Shown: positions 42,725 to 52,353 of the stretch, in pieces
Layout: each line of letters starts with the position of its first letter
How positions within the stretch are numbered: position 1 is the stretch's first letter
Source of the DNA: Streptomyces varsoviensis
GTDB lineage: Bacteria; Actinomycetota; Actinomycetes; Streptomycetales; Streptomycetaceae
NCBI RefSeq assembly: GCF_000718635.1
Contig: NZ_JOBF01000010.1
Location: 1-64,000 of the forward strand
Direction: 5' to 3'
DNA length: 64,000 bases
Made by a program: the position numbers and the translations under genes
The notes under the pieces: model-generated
What the model saw: only the letters and a program-made list of their open reading frames with translations
Told to the model about the DNA's origin: nothing
Database searches by the model: none

Positions 42725-44908
42725 ATGCGCACCGAGGATGTTCTGGCCGCCGTCGCGACCGGCCTGTGGCGCTGGAACAACGTCACCGGCCTCGTGACCT
42801 TCGACGCCGAGGCGGCCCGGCTGATGGGGCTGCCCGCCGCGCCGGTGGAGGTGGCCGAATCCACCGCGCGCGCCCGCTTCCACCCCGTCGACTGGGTCGA
42901 GATCCAGGGCATCGTCAGCCTCGCCGTCGCCGAGGGCACCCTCGCCGAGGCCCGGCTGCGCGTCGTCGACCCCGAGGGCCGGGTGCTGCGCACCGTACGC
43001 AGCCGCACCAAGCCGATTCCGCTCGACGGCCAGGACGGCTCCACCGAGGCGTACGAACTGGTCGGCATCCTGGAGGAGGTCCCCGAGCCGCAGCCCGGCA
43101 CCTCCGCCGCCCGCACCCCCGTCACCGGCGACTGGCGGCGCAACCGCGAGGCGTTCCTGCTCGACGCGGGCCGGGCGCTCGCCGAGGCCCGGTCCACGTC
43201 CGAGGTGCTGCGGGTGGCGGCCGGGCTGTCCATGCCGGGGTTCGAGCCGGCGGGGCTCGCCGTCTTCGGGATCGACGGCGACCGGATATCGGTCATCGGC
43301 CACCACGGCCAGCGGCAGGGCGAGGAAGAGCCCTTCATGGACATGCCGCTGTCCACGGACTACCCGGCCGCCGAGGTCATCCGCACCGGCCGGGCCATCT
43401 ACCTGCCCGACCCCGAGGAGTACCGCCGCCGCTTCCCCACCACCTGGCCGCTGGCCGAGGGGTTCGGCCGCCGCTCCTGGGCCTTCCTGCCGCTGATCAA
43501 CGCGGGCCGCACCATCGGCGCCTGGATGGCCGGCTTCTCCATACCGGTCACCTTCAGCCCCGACGAACGCTCCGTGCTGACCACGGTCGCCCGGATGCTC
43601 GCCCAGGCCCTCTCGCGCGCCAGCGTCCACGAGTCGGAGCGGGAGCTGACCGACGGGCTCCAGCGCTCGATGATGCCGACCGTGCAGCCGGACATCCCCG
43701 GCATGGCGGTGGCCGCCCGCTATGTGCCGACCGGCGGCGGGCTGGAGGTCGGCGGCGACTGGTACGACATGATCACGCTGCCGTCCGGGAAGATCGCCCT
43801 GGTCATCGGGGATGTGCAGGGCCACGACGTACGGGCCGCCGGGCTGATGGGCCAGTTGCGGATCGCCCTGCGCGCCTACGCCTCCGAGGGCCACCACCCC
43901 GACGCGGTCCTCTCCCGCGCCTCCCGCTTCCTGGCCGGCATCAACGACCTGAGCGGCCCGGACGCGGCCACCGACCCGCGCTTCGCCACCTGCCTCTACA
44001 TCGAGGTCGACCCCGGCACCGGCATCCTCGACATCGCCCGCGCCGGCCACCCCGACCCCGCGATCCGGCTGGTCGACGGCACCATGCTGGTACGGGCCAC
44101 CGCCGGCGGCCTGCCGCTGGGCATCGACCCGGACACCGACTACCCCACCACCCGCATCGTCCTCGAACCCGGCGAGACGATGATGGTCTGCACCGACGGC
44201 CTCATCGAGACCGGCGGCCACGACCTGGAGACCGGCTGGAACCGGCTCCGCTCCATCATCGAGGGCCACGACCTGTGGGAGAACGAGGGCGTCGGCGGCC
44301 TGGAGACGCTCGCCGACGCGCTCGTACAGGCCGTGCACGGACCCCCCTCGCACCACACCACCGGGCCGCTCGTGGACCGGCGCGAGGACGACATCGCCGT
44401 GCTGCTGCTGTGCCGCGACGGCGGGGAGTGCGGCCCCGGCCCGTACGACCAGGCGCCCCCGCCCGCCCGCCGCGCCGTCCTGACCGTCGCCCAGGCCGAG
44501 CCCGAGCGCATCGCGGCGGCCCGCAAGCAGCTCCGCGACCTCATGCACGACTGGGCCGACGAGGACCAGGTCGACTCCGCGGTCCTGATGGTCTCCGAGA
44601 TGGTCACCAACGTCCTGGTGCACACCGACGGCGACGCGCTCCTCGTCGCCGAGATCACCGGGGAGCAGCACCGGCGCCGCATCCACGTCGAGGTCTCGGA
44701 CGCCAGCGACGACATGCCGCACCTGCGCCAGCCGGGCGAGATGGCGTCCTCGGGGCGCGGCCTGGTCCTCATGGAGCTGCTGGCCGAGACGTGGGGCGTG
44801 GACCCGCGCGGCGAGGGCAAGTCGATCTGGTTCGAGCTCTACGAGGACGCGCCGGCCCCCGGCCCGTCCGAGCTGCCGCCGGCGCCCCCGGTCGAGCCCG
44901 CCGCGTAA
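42725..44908 (+). CDS. SpoIIE-type PP2C phosphatase with PAS, GAF and HATPase domains
   Basis: The protein has 727 residues. A PAS-like N-terminus (LWRWNNVTGLVTFDAEAARL, to about residue 120) leads to a GAF domain (about 140-305). The PP2C/SpoIIE domain (about 325-555) shows LQRSMMPTVQPDIPGMAVAA, GGDWYDMITLPSGKIALVIG with the metal-binding Asp, and MMVCTDGLIETGG. A C-terminal HATPase_c domain (about 585-710: DSAVLMVSEMVTNVLVHTDG, SSGRGLVLMELLAETWG) resembles anti-sigma-factor kinases. Such proteins act in partner-switching control of sigma factors. Its 3' end overlaps the converging permease gene by 70 bases. Confidence 0.93.
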   Translation: MRTEDVLAAVATGLWRWNNVTGLVTFDAEAARLMGLPAAPVEVAESTARARFHPVDWVEIQGIVSLAVAEGTLAEARLRVVDPEGRVLRTVRSRTKPIPLDGQDGSTEAYELVGILEEVPEPQPGTSAARTPVTGDWRRNREAFLLDAGRALAEARSTSEVLRVAAGLSMPGFEPAGLAVFGIDGDRISVIGHHGQRQGEEEPFMDMPLSTDYPAAEVIRTGRAIYLPDPEEYRRRFPTTWPLAEGFGRRSWAFLPLINAGRTIGAWMAGFSIPVTFSPDERSVLTTVARMLAQALSRASVHESERELTDGLQRSMMPTVQPDIPGMAVAARYVPTGGGLEVGGDWYDMITLPSGKIALVIGDVQGHDVRAAGLMGQLRIALRAYASEGHHPDAVLSRASRFLAGINDLSGPDAATDPRFATCLYIEVDPGTGILDIARAGHPDPAIRLVDGTMLVRATAGGLPLGIDPDTDYPTTRIVLEPGETMMVCTDGLIETGGHDLETGWNRLRSIIEGHDLWENEGVGGLETLADALVQAVHGPPSHHTTGPLVDRREDDIAVLLLCRDGGECGPGPYDQAPPPARRAVLTVAQAEPERIAAARKQLRDLMHDWADEDQVDSAVLMVSEMVTNVLVHTDGDALLVAEITGEQHRRRIHVEVSDASDDMPHLRQPGEMASSGRGLVLMELLAETWGVDPRGEGKSIWFELYEDAPAPGPSELPPAPPVEPAA

Positions 44909-45948
44909 CGCTCCCGCAGCTCGGCGACGACCCCGAAGGCGGCGGCCGTCAGCGGCACGGCCAGCAGCATCCCGACGATCCCGGCGACGCTCGCGCCCGC
45001 CGTGATCGCCACCATCACCACGGCGGGGTGCATCTGCACCGTGCGGCTCTGGATCACCGGCTGGAGCACATGCCCCTCCAGCACCTGCACCACGAGCACC
45101 ACGCCGAGCGCCCACAGGGCGATGACGAACCCCCGGTCCGCCAGGGCCACCAGGACGGCCACCGCGCCGGAGATGAACGCGCCCAGATACGGGATGTACG
45201 CGCCGACGAACACCAGCGCCCCCAGCCCCACCGCGCCCGGCACCCGCAGGACGAGCAGCCCCACGGTGATGCAGACCGCGTCGATCAGGGCGATGACGGT
45301 CGTCCCCCGCATGAACCCCTCGATCGCCCGGAAGGCGCGCCGCGCTACGGCCTCCAGATGCGGGCCGCCCGCCCCCGGCGCCAGGGACCGCAGAGCGGCC
45401 GCGGCCCGGTCCGAGTCACGCAGGAAGAAGAAGGTCAGCAGCAGCGCGAGCACCGCCGCGGCGGCGGCCTGGCCCACCACGCTGATCCCCTCCAGCAGCC
45501 CGGAGGCCGCGGTGCCGCCGAACTTGCCCAGCCAGTTCCTGGCATTGGACGCCATGTCGTCGAGGGAGGTCCCGGCGGCCCCGAAGTGGTCGGACAGGGA
45601 CCGCGCCGCGTCCTTCAGCGAGGCCACGATCTCGTCGCCGGTGTCGATGAGCGCGCTGACCACGATGTACCCGGCGCCGCCCACGACGGCGACGAGCGCG
45701 GCGCAGGTCAGCCCCGCGGCCAGCGACCGCCGCACCCTCATGGCCACGAGCCGCCGGTAGAGCGGCCCGAGCAGCCCGGCCCCGAGCAGCGCCAGCAGCA
45801 CCGGCGTCACGGCGGCCTTCAACCGCACGCACAACCACACCCCGACCGCCCCCACGGCGGCGAGCAGCAACACCACCACACACCAGGCGGCCACCCGCCG
45901 CACCACGTCGGGCACCAGGGCCCGCCCGGCTTCCATGTCGCTCTCCAC
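44839..45948 (-). CDS. AI-2E family transporter
   Basis: The 369-residue polytopic membrane protein has about eight helices: VVVLLLAAVGAVGVWLCVRL, PVLLALLGAGLLGPLY, GLTCAALVAVVGGAGYIVVS, AAAVLALLLTFFFLRDSDRA, and later ALIDAVCITVGLLVLRVPGA. The family signature GALVFVGAYIPYLGAFISG is clear, as is LEGHVLQPVIQSRTVQMHP. The family is named for autoinducer-2 export but includes permeases of unknown substrate and ion antiporters. The C-terminal tail is Gly/Ser-rich. It is monocistronic and tail-to-tail with the phosphatase gene. Confidence 0.92.
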   Translation of the reverse strand: MESDMEAGRALVPDVVRRVAAWCVVVLLLAAVGAVGVWLCVRLKAAVTPVLLALLGAGLLGPLYRRLVAMRVRRSLAAGLTCAALVAVVGGAGYIVVSALIDTGDEIVASLKDAARSLSDHFGAAGTSLDDMASNARNWLGKFGGTAASGLLEGISVVGQAAAAAVLALLLTFFFLRDSDRAAAALRSLAPGAGGPHLEAVARRAFRAIEGFMRGTTVIALIDAVCITVGLLVLRVPGAVGLGALVFVGAYIPYLGAFISGAVAVLVALADRGFVIALWALGVVLVVQVLEGHVLQPVIQSRTVQMHPAVVMVAITAGASVAGIVGMLLAVPLTAAAFGVVAELRERYAAGSTGGAGGSSDGPGAGASS

Positions 45949-46097
45949 CAGGTCACAGGACCATGGGGGCGGGGACAGGGCACGCCGAGCGGCGCAGGAG
46001 GGTGACGGGAAGTCAACTCTTATCCCTAATCCACCCGTACAGGTGATCGCACACCGAAAGCCGGAATCAGACGGCCATACGGTCGTACGTTCCGCTC

Positions 46098-47021
46098 ATG
46101 GTCAACTCCCCTCACGAGGCGTCGCACCGGATCTTCCAGGACCGGCCCGAACTCGTGACCCCGATCTTCCGCGTCCTCGGCGTGCCGCTGGCCGCGAAAG
46201 TCTCCGTCGACGTCCTCACCGGCGACGTCACCGAGATCCGCCCGCTGGAGCGGCGCGTCGACAGCGTGCTGCGCGTCGAACCGTCCGACGGCGGTGCGTT
46301 CCTGCTCGCCATCGAGGCCCAGGGCCGCCGCGACCCGGACAAGGCCGCGAGCTGGACGTACTACCTGGCGTACCTCGCCGCGAAGTACGGCATCCCGGCC
46401 CTGCTCCTGGTCATCTGCCAGGACCGCGCCACCGCCCGCTGGGCGACCGGCCCCTTCCGAACGGGGGTGGAGGGCTGGACCGCCCTCACCACCCACCCCC
46501 TGGTCATCGGCCCCGACAGCCTCCCCGTCATCACCAGCCCCACCGAAGCCGCCCGCAACCTCGACCTGGCCACCTTCTCCGCCCTCACCCACGCCAAAGA
46601 CCCGGACCCCACAGCCATACTGGAAGCCCTGGCAAGCGCCCTGGGAACGGCCGACTCGGCGGCTGTCGCGTACTACTCGGAAATGCTCGAAATCGGCCTG
46701 GGAGACACCCCGGCGAGAGACACATGGAGGACCCTCATGCCCCTTCCCGCCAATTTCCCCGGCACCTACTTCCCCGGCCGCGGCACCCTCATCGAGGAGA
46801 CCTACCTGAGGGGCGAGGCCGCCGGAACAACGAAGACCAAGGCCCAGTCGATTCTTGAACTACTGGCGGGCCGTGGCGTCCCCGTACCCGAATCCGTCCG
46901 CGAACGAATCACCGGCTGCACCGACCTCGACACCCTCAACCGCTGGTTCAACCGCGCGATCACCGCCACCAGCACCGACGAACTGTTCACCGAAGCAGAA
47001 GCCGAAGCCGCCGCCGAATAG
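46098..47021 (+). CDS. Rpn/PD-(D/E)XK nuclease-like Streptomyces protein
   Basis: The protein has 307 residues. The N-terminal domain (FRVLGVPLAAKVSVDVLTGD, RRVDSVLRVEPSDGGAFLLA, IEAQGRRDPDKAASWTYYLA) has the D-x(n)-ExQ layout of Rpn-type recombination-promoting nuclease/transposase relatives: Asp near residue 55 and IEAQ near residue 72. The C-terminal region (EETYLRGEAAGTTKTKAQSI, LLAGRGVPVPESVRERITGC) matches the helical tail often found in these Streptomyces paralogs. There is no clear Shine-Dalgarno sequence before ATG 46098, so a leaderless mRNA is possible. It is a single gene followed by a terminator. Activity is not shown. Confidence 0.65.
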   Translation: MVNSPHEASHRIFQDRPELVTPIFRVLGVPLAAKVSVDVLTGDVTEIRPLERRVDSVLRVEPSDGGAFLLAIEAQGRRDPDKAASWTYYLAYLAAKYGIPALLLVICQDRATARWATGPFRTGVEGWTALTTHPLVIGPDSLPVITSPTEAARNLDLATFSALTHAKDPDPTAILEALASALGTADSAAVAYYSEMLEIGLGDTPARDTWRTLMPLPANFPGTYFPGRGTLIEETYLRGEAAGTTKTKAQSILELLAGRGVPVPESVRERITGCTDLDTLNRWFNRAITATSTDELFTEAEAEAAAE

Positions 47022-47040
47022 CCGTCCGAGGACGTAGCAA

Positions 47041-47075
47041 CGGACCGCGCCTCCGGGGAGGCGCGGTCCGTTGTT
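47041..47075. terminator. bidirectional terminator
   Basis: A 14-bp perfect stem (CGGACCGCGCCTCC at 47041-47054, complement at 47057-47070) is followed by TTGTTG. It separates the nuclease-like gene from the converging pirin gene. Confidence 0.88.
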
Positions 47076-47105
47076 GCGTGGTGCGAGCCCGCGGCAGGCG
47101 GAGGG

Positions 47106-48059
47106 TCAGTGCTCGTCTGCCGGCACGGTCCCCAGGCGGCCCGCCTGGAAGTCGTCAAAAGCCTGCGCCAGTTCGGCGTGGGTGTTCATGACGAAGGGGC
47201 CGTAGTGCATCATCGGCTCGCGGATGGGGCGGCCGCCCAGGAGGACGACTTCGAAGTTGGGGCTGCGGGATTCCTGCGACTCGTCGGCCTTGATGGTGAG
47301 CGCGTCGCCGTTGCCGAAGACCACCGCCTGGCCCATGCGGAACGGCCGGCCCTCGGCGCCCGCGGTGCCGCGGCCGGCGAGGCCGTACGCGAGGGCGTTG
47401 AAGTCGGAGCGCCAGGGGAGCGTCAGCTCGGCGCCGGGGTTGATGGACACGTGCATCATCGTGATCGGCGTGTGGGTGATGCCCGGCCCGGCGTGTCCGT
47501 CGATATCGCCCGCGATCAGGCGCAGCAGCGCCCCGCCGTCCGCCGACGTGAGCAGCTTGACCTGGCCGCCGCCGATGTCCTGGTAGCGCGGTGCCATCAT
47601 CTTGTCGCTCTTGGGCAGGTTGACCCACAGTTGGAGGCCGTGGAAGAGCCCGCCGCTCATGACGAGCGACTCCGGCGGCGTCTCGATGTGCAGCAGCCCG
47701 GACCCGGCGGTCATCCACTGCGTGTCGCCGTCGTTGATCGTGCCGCCGCCACCGTGCGAGTCGCGGTGGATGAAGGTGCCGTCCATGATGTACGTGACGG
47801 TCTCGAAGCCCCGGTGCGGGTGCCACGGCGTGCCCTTGGGCTCCCCGGGCGCGTACTCCACCTCGCCCATCTGGTCCATCATGATGAACGGGTCGAGGTA
47901 CTTGTAGTTGATCCCCGCGAAGGCCCGGCGCACCGGGAAGCCTTCGCCTTCGAAGCCGCTGGGCGCGGTGGCCACGTGCAGCACCGGGCGCTGCTCGGCG
48001 GCCGCCGGCGCGGCCACGCGCGGCAGGGTCAACGGGTTCTCCACGGTCACTGCTGGCAT
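47106..48059 (-). CDS. pirin family protein
   Basis: The protein has 317 residues from ATG 48059, which has GAGGAGG upstream; the longer frame adds a non-conserved stretch. The N-terminal cupin contains the metal-binding HPHRGFETVTYIMDGTFIHR (His-x-His and downstream His/Glu), followed by QWMTAGSGLLHIETPPES. The second cupin lies at about 180-290. FPVRRAFAGINYKYLDPFIM is the usual pirin opening. Bacterial pirins are iron-binding cupins with quercetinase or redox-regulatory roles. No partner gene is evident. Confidence 0.93.
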   Translation of the reverse strand: MPAVTVENPLTLPRVAAPAAAEQRPVLHVATAPSGFEGEGFPVRRAFAGINYKYLDPFIMMDQMGEVEYAPGEPKGTPWHPHRGFETVTYIMDGTFIHRDSHGGGGTINDGDTQWMTAGSGLLHIETPPESLVMSGGLFHGLQLWVNLPKSDKMMAPRYQDIGGGQVKLLTSADGGALLRLIAGDIDGHAGPGITHTPITMMHVSINPGAELTLPWRSDFNALAYGLAGRGTAGAEGRPFRMGQAVVFGNGDALTIKADESQESRSPNFEVVLLGGRPIREPMMHYGPFVMNTHAELAQAFDDFQAGRLGTVPADEH

Positions 48060-48159
48060 GTCGGGCCTCCTCGGCGCTTGCCCCCAATTTAGTTGAACAG
48101 TGAACATCCCGCAAGGAGGCCGATATTCCCCCACCCGGGACCAGGCCGCCGGAGTACGC

Positions 48160-48196
48160 GAAAGGGCCCGCCGCTCCCCGCGGCGGGCCCTTGCAA
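48160..48196 (-). terminator. terminator after the SseB-like gene
   Basis: AAGGGCCCGCCG at 48162-48173 pairs with CGGCGGGCCCTT at about 48181-48192, about 20 bases past the SseB-like stop on the minus strand. Confidence 0.8.
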
Positions 48197-48215
48197 AGAG
48201 GAGTAAGGGAAGGAC

Positions 48216-48692
48216 TTATCCGTACATGCGGCGCATCGCGAAGTCGACCATCTGCTCCACCGACTTCGCGTCGAACACCATCCGGTGATCACCCTCCATG
48301 TCGAGCACGAAGCCGTACCCCGTCGGCAGCAGGTCGATCACCTCGGCGCCGGTGATCACGAAGTACTTGGACTCCTTCCCGGCGTACCGCCGCAGCTCCT
48401 TGAGCGAGGTGAACATCGGGATCACCGGCTGCTGCGTGTTGTGCAGCGCGAGGAAGCCCGGATTGTCACCGCGCGGACAGTAGACCTTGGACGTCGAGAA
48501 GATGCCCTGGAAGTCCTCGGCCGACATCGAACCCGTCGTGAAGGCGCGCACCGCGTCCGCGAGGGACGGCGGCGACGGCTCGGGGTAGAGCGGCTGCCCG
48601 CCGTAGCCGCCGGGCTGCGCGTGCTGCTGCGGCGGCGGGGGCGGCGCGGCGTACCCCTGTCCCGCGCCCGCGTTCTGGTCGTAGCCGTACAT
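48216..48692 (-). CDS. SseB-like domain protein
   Basis: The 158-residue protein starts with a disordered Gly/Gln/Pro-rich region (MYGYDQNAGAGQGYAAPPPP). An SseB-type domain follows from about residue 45: SMSAEDFQGIFSTSKVYCPR, GFLALHNTQQPVIPMFTSLK, ELRRYAGKESKYFVITGAEV, IDLLPTGYGFVLDMEGDH. The family is named after an enhanced-serine-sensitivity protein and its biochemical role is unknown. The gene is common in Streptomyces as a single transcription unit. Confidence 0.85.
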   Translation of the reverse strand: MYGYDQNAGAGQGYAAPPPPPQQHAQPGGYGGQPLYPEPSPPSLADAVRAFTTGSMSAEDFQGIFSTSKVYCPRGDNPGFLALHNTQQPVIPMFTSLKELRRYAGKESKYFVITGAEVIDLLPTGYGFVLDMEGDHRMVFDAKSVEQMVDFAMRRMYG

Positions 48693-48857
48693 GCCTACGA
48701 GCGTACCGAGCGTGCTGGGTCACAGTTGGCCCTTTGGGGGTTGCCTGTTATTACCCACGGGTAGCATCATGGGTGGTTACCGATTGGTACGTACAAGAGA
48801 TCCAGAGAGATCGATCCACAGAGATCGCCGTCTCCCGAGCCTTACGGAGCCGTCGCC
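48693..48857. promoter_or_regulatory. control region upstream of acyl-CoA dehydrogenase
   Basis: A palindrome TACCC-AC-GGGTA lies at 48752-48763, with a related GGGTGGTTACC about ten bases further. TetR-type regulators of fatty-acid genes often bind such sites; this is inference. Three AGAGATC copies (about 48795, 48804, 48822) follow in the leader. Confidence 0.45.
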
Positions 48858-50705
48858 ATGGGGCATTACAAGTCGAATCTCCGCGACATCGAGTTCAACC
48901 TCTTCGAGGTCCTCGGCCGCGACAAGCTGTACGGCACCGGCCCGTTCGCGGAGACGGACGTCGACACCGCCAAGAGCATCCTCTCCGAGATCGCCCGTCT
49001 CGCCGAGAACGAGCTGGCCGAGTCCTTCACCGACGCCGACCGCAACCCGCCCGTCTTCGACCCGGAGACCAGCACGGCGCCGGTCCCCGAGAGCTTCAAG
49101 AAGAGCTACCAGGCGTACATGGACGCCGAGTGGTGGCGGCTCGGCATCCCGGAGGAGCTCGGCGGCACCACCTCGCCCCGCTCCCTGCTGTGGGCCTTCG
49201 CCGAGACCGTCCTCGGCGCCAACCCCGCCATCTGGATGTACGCGTGCGGCCCCGCCTTCGCCGGCGTCCTCCACGAGGAGGGCACCGAGGAGCAGCACGC
49301 CATCGCCCAGCACATGGTCGACCGCCAGTGGGGCGCCACCATGGTGCTCACCGAGCCCGACGCGGGCTCCGACGTCGGCGCGGGCCGTACGAAGGCCGTC
49401 CAGCAGGACGACGGCTCCTGGCACATCGAGGGCGTCAAGCGCTTCATCACCTCGGGCGAGCACGACATGTCCGAGAACATCGTCCACTTCGTCCTCGCCC
49501 GCCCCGAGGGCCACGGCCCCGGCACCAAGGGCCTCTCCCTCTTCATCGTGCCCAAGTACGACTTCGACTGGGAGAGCGGCGAACTCGGCGAGCGCAACGG
49601 CGTCTACGCGACCAACGTCGAGCACAAGATGGGCCTGAAGGCCTCCAACACCTGCGAGATGACGTTCGGCGCCGTCGACGGGAAGCCCGCCAAGGGCTGG
49701 CTGCTCGGCGAGAAGCATGACGGCATCCGCCAGATGTTCAAGATCATCGAGTTCGCGCGGATGATGGTCGGCACGAAGGCCATCGCCACCCTCTCCACCG
49801 GCTACCTCAACGCCCTGGAGTACGCCAAGGAGCGCGTCCAGGGCCCCGACCTCGCCGCCTTCACCGACAAGACCGCGCCGCGCGTCACCATCACCCACCA
49901 CCCCGACGTACGCCGCTCGCTCATGACGCAGAAGGCGTACGCGGAGGGCATGCGCGCCCTGGTGCTCTACACCGCGTCCGTGCAGGACGACATCATCCTC
50001 CGGGAGGCCGCCGGCGAGGAGGCCGAGGCCAAGGCCGCGCACCGCCTCAACGACCTGCTGCTGCCCATCGTCAAGGGCTACGGCTCCGAGAAGTCGTACG
50101 AACAGCTCGCGCAGTCCCTCCAGACCTTCGGCGGCTCCGGGTACCTCCAGGAGTACCCGATCGAGCAGTACATCCGGGACGCCAAGATCGACACGCTCTA
50201 CGAGGGCACCACCGCCATCCAGGGCCAGGACTTCTTCTTCCGGAAGATCGTCCGCGACCAGGGCCAGGCGCTGACCGCCCTCTCCGAGGAGATCAAGAAG
50301 TTCCTCGCCGAGGCCGCCGGCGGCGAGGACCTGGCGCCCGCCCGCGACCAGCTCGCCAAGGCCGCCGTCGACCTGGAGGCGATCGTCGGCGCGATGCTGA
50401 CCGACCTCGCCGCCACCGAGCAGGACGTCAAGTCCATCTACAAGGTCGGCCTCAACACCACCCGGCTGCTGCTCGCCTCCGGCGACGTCGTCATCGGCTA
50501 CCTGCTGCTCAAGGGCGCGGCCGTGGCCGCCGACAAGCTCGCGGCCGCCAACGCCAAGTCCTCCAAGGACGCAGCCTTCTACGCGGGCAAGATCGCGGCG
50601 GCGAAGTTCTTCGCGCACAACGTCCTGCCGCACGTCGCCGTCGCCCGCGCCGAGGCCGAGTCCGTGGACCAGTCGCTGATGGAGCTGGACGAGAACGCCT
50701 TCTGA
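48858..50705 (+). CDS. acyl-CoA dehydrogenase
   Basis: The 615-residue flavoprotein is of the long ACAD type with a C-terminal extension. It has [20 protein letters not shown], the FAD/substrate motif [28 protein letters not shown]-like [20 protein letters not shown], and [20 protein letters not shown] followed by [15 protein letters not shown]. The Glu of YEGTT is the likely catalytic base. It introduces the alpha-beta double bond of an acyl-CoA and passes electrons to ETF. A C-terminal helical domain of about 130 residues matches other actinobacterial members. A palindrome upstream may be its operator. Confidence 0.94.
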   Translation: MGHYKSNLRDIEFNLFEVLGRDKLYGTGPFAETDVDTAKSILSEIARLAENELAESFTDADRNPPVFDPETSTAPVPESFKKSYQAYMDAEWWRLGIPEELGGTTSPRSLLWAFAETVLGANPAIWMYACGPAFAGVLHEEGTEEQHAIAQHMVDRQWGATMVLTEPDAGSDVGAGRTKAVQQDDGSWHIEGVKRFITSGEHDMSENIVHFVLARPEGHGPGTKGLSLFIVPKYDFDWESGELGERNGVYATNVEHKMGLKASNTCEMTFGAVDGKPAKGWLLGEKHDGIRQMFKIIEFARMMVGTKAIATLSTGYLNALEYAKERVQGPDLAAFTDKTAPRVTITHHPDVRRSLMTQKAYAEGMRALVLYTASVQDDIILREAAGEEAEAKAAHRLNDLLLPIVKGYGSEKSYEQLAQSLQTFGGSGYLQEYPIEQYIRDAKIDTLYEGTTAIQGQDFFFRKIVRDQGQALTALSEEIKKFLAEAAGGEDLAPARDQLAKAAVDLEAIVGAMLTDLAATEQDVKSIYKVGLNTTRLLLASGDVVIGYLLLKGAAVAADKLAAANAKSSKDAAFYAGKIAAAKFFAHNVLPHVAVARAEAESVDQSLMELDENAF

Positions 50706-51020
50706 GCTGCCCCCGCGGCCTCCGGAGAGGCGTGACGCGAGCCGAGGCGGCTCACGCTGGTCACGTTCTGAACACGTTCCGAGCGCCCCGTGAGCCACCT
50801 CGGCCGCCAGGGTGGAGGCCGCGGACAGCACAGCCCTCACGGGCCGCGCCGAGGCCTCGCGCCAAGGCTCTGTGGCACGGCTCCCACGGGCCGCGCGGCG
50901 GGCCGGTGGACGGCGCTCCGGTCCGAAAACCGACGGCAGAGCCCGCGGACGGGGCCCGATTCCCGCACAGTGGGGACCGGACCCCGTCCGTTCTCCAGTT
51001 CTGATCCTTATCCTGAGGCC
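50706..51020. other. non-coding stretch with a long-armed inverted repeat
   Basis: These 315 bases hold no gene I can support. GCCGAGGCGGCTCACG (50741-50756) pairs with CGTGAGCCACCTCGGC (50789-50804) with one mismatch across a 32-base loop. It probably ends the dehydrogenase transcript. The remainder should contain the aminopeptidase promoter; none is obvious. Confidence 0.55.
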
Positions 51021-52352
51021 ATGAGCTCTGCGCACCGCTTCGACCGCGGCCACACCGACGACATGATGTCCTTCCTCGCCGCGAGCCCGTCGCCGTACCA
51101 CGCGGTGGCGAACGCGGCCGCGCGACTGGAGAAGGCCGGATTCCGCCAGGTCTCGGAGACCGAGTCGTGGACCGCGCCCGCGGGCGCCGACGGCACGGAC
51201 GAGACGGCCGGCGGCAGGTACGTGCTCCGCGGCGGCGCGATCATCGCCTGGTACGTACCGCGCGGCGCGACCCCGGCCACCCCGTACCGCATCATCGGCG
51301 CCCACACCGACTCCCCCAACCTGCGCGTCAAACCCCTCCCCGACACCGGCGCGCACGGCTGGCGCCAGGTCGCCGTGGAGGTCTACGGCGGCGCGCTGCT
51401 CAACACCTGGCTCGACCGCGACCTCGGCCTCTCCGGCCGGATCACGCTGCGCGACGGCACCTCCCGGCTCGTCGCCGTGGACCGCCCGCTGCTGCGCGTA
51501 CCGCAGCTCGCCGTCCACCTCGACCGGTCCGTGCACACCGAGGGCCTCAAGCTCGACAAGCAGCGCCACATGACGCCCATCTGGGGCCTCGGCGACGTCC
51601 ACGAGGGCGACCTGATCTCCTTCGTCGCCGACGAGGCGGGCGTGCCGGCCGCCGACATCACCGGCTGGGACCTGATGACCCACAGCGTCGAGCCCCCCGC
51701 CTACCTCGGCCGCGACCGCGAGTTCGTCGCCGGGCCCCGGATGGACAACCTGCTGTCCGTGCACGCCGGAACGGCCGCCCTCGCGGCGGTGGCCGGCGCC
51801 GCCGAGGCCGGCGGCGACCTCCCGTACATCCCGGTGCTCGCCGCCTTCGACCACGAGGAGAACGGCAGCCAGGCCGACACCGGCGCCGACGGCCCGCTCC
51901 TCGGCAACGTCCTGGAACGCTCCGTGTTCGCCCGCGGCGGCGGCTACGAGGACAAGGCCCGCTCCTTCGCCGGCACCGTCTGCCTCTCCTCCGACACCGG
52001 CCACGCCGTGCACCCCAACTACGCCGAGCGCCACGAGCCGGGCCACCACCCGCTGCCCAACGCCGGCCCCATCCTCAAGGTCAACGTCAACCAGCGCTAC
52101 GCCACGGACGGCGGCGGCCGGGCCCTCTTCGCCGCCGCCTGCGAGCGCGCCGGCGTCCCCTGGCAGAGCTTCGTCTCCAACAACTCCATGCCCTGCGGCA
52201 CCACCATCGGCCCGATCACCGCCGCCCGGCACGGCATCACCACCGTCGACATCGGCGCCGCGATCCTCTCCATGCACTCCGCCCGCGAGCTGTGCGGCGC
52301 GGACGACCCACACCTGCTCGCCGCCGCGCTGAGCGCCTTCCTGGAGGGCTGA
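51021..52352 (+). CDS. M18 family aminopeptidase
   Basis: The protein has 443 residues from ATG 51021; longer frames lack a plausible start. It has the M18 signatures: FLAASPSPYHAVANAAARLE at the start, RIIGAHTDSPNLRVKPLPDT with the first zinc His and Asp, GPRMDNLLSVHAG with the bridging Asp, AAFDHEENGSQADTGADGPL with the catalytic Glu pair, and MPCGTTIGPI followed by IGAAILSMHSARELC with the last His ligand. M18 enzymes are dodecameric di-zinc aminopeptidases that prefer acidic N-termini. The SARP gene starts 1 base past its stop region, so they share a transcript. Confidence 0.95.
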   Translation: MSSAHRFDRGHTDDMMSFLAASPSPYHAVANAAARLEKAGFRQVSETESWTAPAGADGTDETAGGRYVLRGGAIIAWYVPRGATPATPYRIIGAHTDSPNLRVKPLPDTGAHGWRQVAVEVYGGALLNTWLDRDLGLSGRITLRDGTSRLVAVDRPLLRVPQLAVHLDRSVHTEGLKLDKQRHMTPIWGLGDVHEGDLISFVADEAGVPAADITGWDLMTHSVEPPAYLGRDREFVAGPRMDNLLSVHAGTAALAAVAGAAEAGGDLPYIPVLAAFDHEENGSQADTGADGPLLGNVLERSVFARGGGYEDKARSFAGTVCLSSDTGHAVHPNYAERHEPGHHPLPNAGPILKVNVNQRYATDGGGRALFAAACERAGVPWQSFVSNNSMPCGTTIGPITAARHGITTVDIGAAILSMHSARELCGADDPHLLAAALSAFLEG

Positions 52353-52353
52353 T

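Noticed and set aside
40846..46005. A 1719-codon open frame on the plus strand across aspS, the phosphatase gene and beyond
   Set aside because: It is antisense to AspRS and out of frame with the SpoIIE-type gene. The translation is Arg/Pro/Gly-rich nonsense, a normal shadow in very GC-rich DNA.
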